Assembly (NCBI GenBank): GCA_965204095.1
Contig: OZ241991.1
Coordinates: 4,402,001 to 4,466,000 of the forward strand
Direction: 5' to 3'
Origin: JAPPLB01 sp965204095
Lineage (GTDB): Bacteria; Acidobacteriota; Terriglobia; Bryobacterales; UBA6623
DNA length: 64,000 nucleotides
The position numbers and the translations under genes are program-made. Numbering within the stretch: position 1 is the stretch's first letter; each line of letters opens with the position of its first letter. The notes beneath the pieces are model-generated. The model was not told the origin of the DNA. It did not search any database and saw nothing but the letters and a program-made list of their open reading frames with translations. This document shows positions 59,747 to 64,000 of this stretch, piece by piece.

Positions 59747-60724
59747 ATGAATCACAAGAGGGTTTTTGCTTCGCTGGTGTTCGCACTCCTTGTCGGAACT
59801 GCGTTCTGGATCTCCCCCAGCGAAGCGCAGCCGGGGACCGTCAAGCAAGTGGTCGACGGGGTTTGGTTTCGTGAGGGCGAGCGGCGTCACCACGGACATT
59901 GCAACAACGTCATCATCGAGATGAAAGACTTCCTGATCGTCGTTGACGCCAACTTTCCCAGTGGTGCTCAGGCCGTGTTGCGGGATCTCAAGAAGATCTC
60001 CTCCAAACCGGTCAAGTACGTGTACGATACGCACCACCACGGCGACCATGCTTACGGCAATCCGGTCTGGACCCGGCAAGGTGCGACGACACTGGCCTAT
60101 GTGGGCGTTAGCGAGGAGTTGGAGCGCTACGAGCCGCAGCGGTGGCAGGAGGCAGCCAAGGTGCGTAAGGGCATTGCAGCTCTAGGACTCGAGGCTCCCG
60201 AGCCCCCGAAGAAGACGTTCTCGGAATCACCCTTTGTGATCGAGGACGAGACGCGCCGGGTAGAATTCCATTTCTTCGGCTGGGCGCACACACGGGGTGA
60301 CGGCTTTGCGTACTTGCCCCATGAGAAGATTCTCTGCACCGGCGATGCGATTACCAACGGACCGTTCAACTATACCGGCGATGGCTACATCGGCAATTGG
60401 CCGAAGGTCGTGGAAGCCGCCAAGGGTCTCGATGTGGAGATCGTCTTGCCCGGCCATGGCGGGGTCGGAGGCACCGAGCTGCTCGATGGCGAACAGAGAT
60501 TCATGACCGAGCTTCATGCTGCGGTCAAGGAAGCTATCGACGACGGTCAAACGCTGGGCGACCTTGTCCGAATGGGGAGGGATGGCGAGCCGGTCTCGAC
60601 GACGGTCGTCCTGTCCGACGCCGTCAAGAACTGGGTTGGTGAGAGGCTAGCTCTACAAGTACGCGACGCCTACGAGGAGATCACACAGGGCAAGCCGCAC
60701 GGCGAAATCCTCGCGGGAAGCTGA
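59747..60724 (+). CDS. Exported MBL-fold metallo-hydrolase
   Basis: A 325-residue metallo-beta-lactamase-fold enzyme. A signal peptide (FASLVFALLVGTAFWISPSEAQ) targets it to the periplasm. The zinc motif is THHHGDH at 95-101, a further His in HTRGDGFAYLPHEKILCTGDA and the Asp there complete a binuclear site, and LPGHGG gives the last His. The start is preceded by GGAGG at normal spacing. It resembles the SoxH/quinoprotein-relay-type MBL hydrolases and could be a thioesterase, lactonase or glyoxalase-like enzyme; the substrate is unknown. Confidence 0.85.
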   Translation: MNHKRVFASLVFALLVGTAFWISPSEAQPGTVKQVVDGVWFREGERRHHGHCNNVIIEMKDFLIVVDANFPSGAQAVLRDLKKISSKPVKYVYDTHHHGDHAYGNPVWTRQGATTLAYVGVSEELERYEPQRWQEAAKVRKGIAALGLEAPEPPKKTFSESPFVIEDETRRVEFHFFGWAHTRGDGFAYLPHEKILCTGDAITNGPFNYTGDGYIGNWPKVVEAAKGLDVEIVLPGHGGVGGTELLDGEQRFMTELHAAVKEAIDDGQTLGDLVRMGRDGEPVSTTVVLSDAVKNWVGERLALQVRDAYEEITQGKPHGEILAGS

Positions 60725-60977
60725 AGGGCGCATACTACGGTGTGGTATTTACGCTGCCAAGCCCGGTCTGCAATACGGCCTCTTCGGGATAAGCCCGGCC
60801 GGAACCTTCTGCGTGCTTCAGAGTCGTTGCCGACAATAGAGACAGGGAGAGTTGAATGGCAAGAGTCCTTGTTGTGATGCGGACCGCTGCGACCACGGCT
60901 TCGACCGTTCAATTGCAGGAAGCCGCTTCGAAGTCCCGGTAAGCTGGAACTGGTTGCTGATGGCCGTTCGTCCCGGT

Positions 60978-61808
60978 CTAGGAGAACAGTGCCCGACTGA
61001 GGAGTTGGTAGGCGAAGAAGAACGACACAGCTACAAGTAGAACGGCGAAGCCGGCCGCCGCCTTCCAGACGGATTCGATCGGGCTGCCGTATTGGGGAGA
61101 TCCCACCATGCTCCCAACTGCGAACCCGCCGATGAATCCACCGATGTGGGCAGCATTGTCGACCATGGGGACCAGCAGTCCAAAGACCAGTAGCATGATG
61201 GCCCACCGCATATAGGCCTTCCAGATGTACGAACTCCCCGTGCGGCGGCCGTAGGCCATCATGGCGCCGATCAAGCCGCACGCCGCCGCCGATGCGCCCA
61301 CTGACAAGCTCGAGCTCCAAAACATGCTAGCCAAGAAGCCGGTTATGCTGGACGCAAGGTAGATCACGAGAAAACGCGAAGTGTCATAGCAATCTTCCAC
61401 TTGCGCCCCAAGATCGAAAAGCACCCAAGTGTTCATGAGGATATGCAGCACCCCGCCGTGCAAGAAGCCAGCCGTGATCAGCCGCCACCATTCGCCGCGC
61501 GCGAGAATCGCAAAACGATCCTTGGCGCCAAACAGGAAGAGAGTTTGTCCGTCAATTCCACCGAAAAGACTGATCGAGCCGCCCTGGAACTTCGATGTCA
61601 ACACCATCGTCGAGATAAACAGGGCGAAGTTAATGAACAGAATAATGAACGTAGTGAAATGGCTGGCCGCGATGAGTCCGCCAAGCGCCTTTGTCGGGTC
61701 CGGGCGCTTCCACGAGGGCAGACCCACCTTCTCATCGCAGTACTCGCAGACACGGGATTTCGGGTCGATGAAAGCCCGGCAATGTGGGCACATGCGAGGT
61801 TTGGCCAT
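60978..61808 (-). CDS. Rhomboid-family intramembrane serine protease with N-terminal zinc ribbon
   Basis: A 276-residue membrane protease. Catalytic Ser173 sits in GASAAACGLIG and His221 in NAAHIGGFIGG; the oxyanion residues HGGVLHILMN (His117, Asn126) are in the usual place. Before the first helix is a small zinc-ribbon with Cys7/Cys10 and Cys21/Cys24 (CPHC, CEYC). Rhomboids cleave single-span membrane proteins. The start MAKPRMCPHC is preferred so that the zinc ribbon is intact. Single gene, divergent from the microcompartment operon. Confidence 0.9.
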   Translation of the reverse strand: MAKPRMCPHCRAFIDPKSRVCEYCDEKVGLPSWKRPDPTKALGGLIAASHFTTFIILFINFALFISTMVLTSKFQGGSISLFGGIDGQTLFLFGAKDRFAILARGEWWRLITAGFLHGGVLHILMNTWVLFDLGAQVEDCYDTSRFLVIYLASSITGFLASMFWSSSLSVGASAAACGLIGAMMAYGRRTGSSYIWKAYMRWAIMLLVFGLLVPMVDNAAHIGGFIGGFAVGSMVGSPQYGSPIESVWKAAAGFAVLLVAVSFFFAYQLLSRALFS

Positions 61809-61959
61809 GTGAGAATCCGAGCCCCTATCTTTGCGGCTGGAGCCAGCCGTTTGCAAGTAAAGTTGTGGGGGAGCATTCCTCGGCTCGATTCCGCTGAAAT
61901 GTCCTACAGATGTAGAAGAATGACCCGGCTGACTGTGACAAGTCCCTTCGGCTCATTTC

Positions 61960-61989
61960 TTTACAAGCTCAAAGCCTCCACGTTACGAT
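61960..61989 (+). promoter_or_regulatory. Possible promoter of the microcompartment operon
   Basis: TTTACA at 61960-61965 and TACGAT at 61984-61989, 18 bp apart, resemble a sigma-70 promoter. Initiation would fall only a few bases before the aldolase ATG at 62000, giving an almost leaderless mRNA, which fits the absence of a ribosome-binding site there. This is weak evidence. Confidence 0.3.
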
Positions 61990-61999
61990 ACGAGGTCGC

Positions 62000-62791
62000 A
62001 TGGTCAAGACCGAGCGTGAGCATCGGCAGGATATCGTCGACATCGGCCGCCTCATTTACCAGAAAGGATGGGTGGCTGCGAACGACGGAAACATCACAAT
62101 CCGGCTTAACAACGAGTGCATCCTATCGACGCCCACAGGCGTGAGCAAAGGCATGATGCGGCCCGACGATCTGATCATCGTCGACTACGAGGGCAACAAG
62201 ATCCAAGGAAGATTGGAGCGTACGTCTGAGATTCTAATGCATCTTGCGATTTATCAGGTCCGGCCGGATATCCATTCGGTTGTACATGCCCATCCGCCGG
62301 TGTGCACCGGCTTTGCGGCGGCTGGTTTATCTCTCGACAAGGCACTACTGCCCGAGGTGGTCATCGGTCTGGGCTGTGTCCCTCTCGCCGCTTACGGGCT
62401 GCCGGGAACGCCTGAGCTAACCGAGCCGATGTTGCCGCTGATCCCGAAGTTCGACGCGATTCTTCTGGCCAATCATGGTGCGGTAACTTATGGTAGCGAG
62501 ATCAAACAGGCCTTCTTCCGAATGGAGACGGTCGAACACTTTGCGAGGATCAATTTAGTCGCCCATCTGCTGGGGGGGGCCAAGCTGCTTCCGAGTGAGG
62601 AAGTGAAGAAGTTGATTGACGCCCGTGGCCGTTACGGTTTCGCTTCATCGTCGGTGGTCCAACCGAACTGCCCTGTTCCAGCCGAAGGTGCAGGCGGACA
62701 GACTTCCGATGCTCAAGAAGAAAGGTTTTACGTTACGCGGGATGAATTGGTCGCGCTGGTCGAAGAGGCCATGCGTGTGCGGGGTAGTTAA
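62000..62791 (+). CDS. Class II aldolase with a C-terminal encapsulation-type tail (microcompartment cargo)
   Basis: A 263-residue class II aldolase/adducin-family enzyme of the fuculose/rhamnulose-phosphate aldolase type. Metal ligands are His96 and His98 in VVHAHPP and His159 in LLANHGAV, with Glu77 as likely catalytic acid. After the catalytic domain (to about 215) a flexible linker (PVPAEGAGGQTSDAQ) leads to a short amphipathic helix, YVTRDELVALVEEAMR (244-259), the kind of peptide that targets enzymes into bacterial microcompartments. It is the first gene of the shell operon and probably cleaves a sugar phosphate to lactaldehyde plus DHAP inside the shell. Confidence 0.9.
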   Translation: MVKTEREHRQDIVDIGRLIYQKGWVAANDGNITIRLNNECILSTPTGVSKGMMRPDDLIIVDYEGNKIQGRLERTSEILMHLAIYQVRPDIHSVVHAHPPVCTGFAAAGLSLDKALLPEVVIGLGCVPLAAYGLPGTPELTEPMLPLIPKFDAILLANHGAVTYGSEIKQAFFRMETVEHFARINLVAHLLGGAKLLPSEEVKKLIDARGRYGFASSSVVQPNCPVPAEGAGGQTSDAQEERFYVTRDELVALVEEAMRVRGS

Positions 62792-62809
62792 AGGGAGGAG
62801 TAGAACTCT

Positions 62810-63094
62810 ATGGGCGAAGCCCTGGGAATGATTGAAACGCGTGGTCTGACCGCGTTGATCGAAGCTGCTGACGCCATGGTCAAGGCTGCCAAGGTCACGT
62901 TGGTGGGCTGGGAAAAGATCGGATCCGGCTACGTAACGGTCCTCTGCCGCGGCGACGTGGCGGCGGTGAAAGCCGCGACGGATGCCGGTGCTTCGGCGGC
63001 TCGCAAAGTAGGAGATCTCGTGGCTGTGCACGTAATTCCGCGTCCGCATGCCAATTTGGACGATATCTTCCAGATCACTCCGGCCGGCGAATAA
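62810..63094 (+). CDS. BMC-H microcompartment shell protein
   Basis: A 94-residue hexamer-forming shell protein of the Pfam BMC domain. ALGMIETRGLTALIEAADAMVKAAKV is the standard N-terminal half; the pore loop is KIGSGY at 36-41 (Ser39 in the pore), similar to PduA-like shells that pass small polar substrates. VAVHVIPRPH near the end is the usual edge segment. A GGGAGGAG ribosome-binding site precedes the ATG. It is 18 bp downstream of the aldolase gene. Confidence 0.95.
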   Translation: MGEALGMIETRGLTALIEAADAMVKAAKVTLVGWEKIGSGYVTVLCRGDVAAVKAATDAGASAARKVGDLVAVHVIPRPHANLDDIFQITPAGE

Positions 63095-63118
63095 GGCCCC
63101 GGCGAAAGGACGAGCCGC

Positions 63119-63406
63119 ATGTTGCTGGCCCGCGTTGTGGGCACTGTCGTGGCGACGCGCAAGGACCCTCGCCTTGAAGGCAGGAAGCTCCTCGTGCTGC
63201 GCCATATCTCTCCCGAGGGCGAGGAGCTTTCGGGCTATGTCGTCGCGATCGACACCGTGGGCGCCGGCTATCGCGAGAAGGTGATTGCCGTTTCGGGCAG
63301 TTCCGCCCGAATGGCTTCAGGCATGAAAGATAGTCCTGTCGACACGGCCATCGTCGGCATCATCGACGAACTCGATCTCGACAGCGGTTCCGGGTCGGTG
63401 GGCTAG
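63119..63406 (+). CDS. BMC-P (EutN/CcmL) pentameric vertex protein 1
   Basis: A 95-residue EutN/CcmL-family protein that caps the vertices of the shell as a pentamer. MLLARVVGTVVATRKDPRLEGRKLLVLRHI, VAIDTVGAGYREKVIAVSGSSARM and DTAIVGIIDEL are the three conserved strands and loops of the family. First of three adjacent BMC-P genes. Confidence 0.93.
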   Translation: MLLARVVGTVVATRKDPRLEGRKLLVLRHISPEGEELSGYVVAIDTVGAGYREKVIAVSGSSARMASGMKDSPVDTAIVGIIDELDLDSGSGSVG

Positions 63407-63407
63407 C

Positions 63408-63683
63408 ATGCGTCTCGGCCGTGTTGTAGGGCGGGTCTGGTCGAGCGCCAAGACCGAACAGTTCGAAGGCGTCAAGCTTCTTTTGATTCAACCCGTGGAC
63501 GCACAAGGCGCTGCCGCCGGACGATCCTTGGTGGCTGTGGACGCGGTCGGCGCCGGCGCTGGCGAGACAGTCTACTGGTGCCGGGGACGCGAAGCCTCTT
63601 ACGCTATGTTCCCGTCCGAAGTGGGGACGGATGCCGCGGTCGTGGGAATCGTCGATTCTGTTACGACGACCGGGAGTGGGTAG
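63408..63683 (+). CDS. BMC-P (EutN/CcmL) pentameric vertex protein 2
   Basis: A 91-residue paralogue of the preceding gene, starting 1 bp after its stop (MRLGRVVGRVWSSAKTEQFEG, VDAVGAGAGETVYWCRGREASY, DAAVVGIVD). The near-zero spacing indicates translational coupling. It is distinct enough from neighbours to be a separate vertex isoform. Confidence 0.93.
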   Translation: MRLGRVVGRVWSSAKTEQFEGVKLLLIQPVDAQGAAAGRSLVAVDAVGAGAGETVYWCRGREASYAMFPSEVGTDAAVVGIVDSVTTTGSG

Positions 63684-63686
63684 ACG

Positions 63687-63959
63687 ATGCTGATTGCGCG
63701 AATTACGGGCGAGGTGGTCTCAACGGCCAAGCACGAAAGCCATTCCGATCTTAAGCTGCTGCTTGTTGAGCCTCTCGATCTTGACGACCAGCCGGCGGGA
63801 GTGCCTTACGTCGCTGTCGACGTGTTGGACGCGGGAGTCGGTGACCGTGTTCTGCTAGCCACCGATGGCTGGGCGGCCATGAGCGCAGTGAGCCGCCTCC
63901 AGTCACCGATCGACGCCGCTATCGTTGGCGTCGTCGATCGCGTCGACCTCGACGCTTAG
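63687..63959 (+). CDS. BMC-P (EutN/CcmL) pentameric vertex protein 3
   Basis: A 90-residue third paralogue (MLIARITGEVVSTAKHES, VDVLDAGVGDRVLLATDGWAAM, DAAIVGVVDRVDL), starting 3 bp after the previous stop. Three BMC-P genes in a row next to a class II aldolase is the layout of planctomycete/verrucomicrobial (PVM-type) sugar-degrading microcompartments as I know them. Confidence 0.93.
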   Translation: MLIARITGEVVSTAKHESHSDLKLLLVEPLDLDDQPAGVPYVAVDVLDAGVGDRVLLATDGWAAMSAVSRLQSPIDAAIVGVVDRVDLDA

Positions 63960-63972
63960 ACTCGTCGGCAAA

Positions 63973-64000
63973 ATGCAAGACTGGCCGTCACGGATGCCTT
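63973..64000 (+). CDS. Start of a further gene in the microcompartment operon (partial)
   Basis: An ATG at 63973 opens a frame that runs off the window end after nine codons (MQDWPSRMP). It lies 13 bp after the last BMC-P gene in the same direction. Too short to identify; an aldehyde dehydrogenase or a further shell gene would be expected here. Confidence 0.3.

Noticed and set aside
59443..59874. 143-residue plus-strand frame upstream of the MBL hydrolase
   Set aside because: It overlaps the signal peptide of the hydrolase in another frame and shows no domain or ribosome-binding site.

Overview
The window is one stretch of a GC-rich bacterial chromosome and most likely comes from an acidobacterium of the Solibacter/Bryobacter kind. 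The evidence is a large exported repeat protein (20641-23331) with a C-terminal region of the type first catalogued in Solibacter (TIGR03437-like), a translationally coupled pair of planctomycete-type cytochrome/DUF1553 and DUF1501 genes (10056-14836), several enzymes of sugar and hydroxy-acid chemistry that carry Tat-like signals, and an unusual load of intergenic repeats. The assignment is inferred from gene families; no rRNA is present.

Layout. 1-20 kb: oxidoreductases (FAD/NAD reductase, two SDRs, a Gfo/Idh protein, an aldehyde dehydrogenase and two hydroxy-acid dehydrogenases), a cyclophilin, an exported methyltransferase, ComM/YifB, a small AT-richer accessory island (7.5-9.2 kb) with a PD-(D/E)XK-like protein and a broken nucleotidyltransferase, and the DUF1549/DUF1553-DUF1501 pair. 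20-29 kb: the exported beta-propeller protein, MutL, a stand-alone transpeptidase and a creatininase-family hydrolase. 29-35 kb: a three-gene heavy-metal RND efflux operon behind a striking 32-bp palindrome. 35-52 kb: membrane proteins of unknown function, pyruvate kinase, a Ca2+/Na+ type antiporter, a DUF368 (PopT-like) protein, a Tat-exported DapA-like protein, a D-aminoacylase-like lipoprotein, a GT-C glycosyltransferase, a degenerate HtrA-PDZ protein next to a ClC channel, threonine synthase and a cupin. 53-58 kb: a selenocysteine thioredoxin lipoprotein, larC-metG, and tRNA-Leu(GAG)-secG-tpiA on the minus strand. 59-64 kb: an exported MBL hydrolase, a rhomboid protease, and the start of a bacterial microcompartment operon (class II aldolase with an encapsulation-type tail, BMC-H, three BMC-P), cut by the window end.

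Two observations stand out. First, 53002-54420 reads as one continuous lipoprotein whose thioredoxin active site is W-Sec-A-G-C: an in-frame TGA replaces the first active-site cysteine codon, and a hairpin that fits the bacterial SECIS model follows 17 nt later. An ordinary gene caller would split or truncate it. Second, about 18 full or partial copies of a 100-305 bp intergenic element with terminal inverted repeats (CTAGCCTGCATTTCTC...) lie between 0.9 and 51 kb. They abut genes so tightly that their ends supply stop codons for at least six genes and apparent start codons for two. Many also carry a degenerate 7-bp tandem repeat. A second repeat family (ending ...TTTCAGGTCAGA) supplies TGA stops for four more genes. 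No transposase for either family is in the window.
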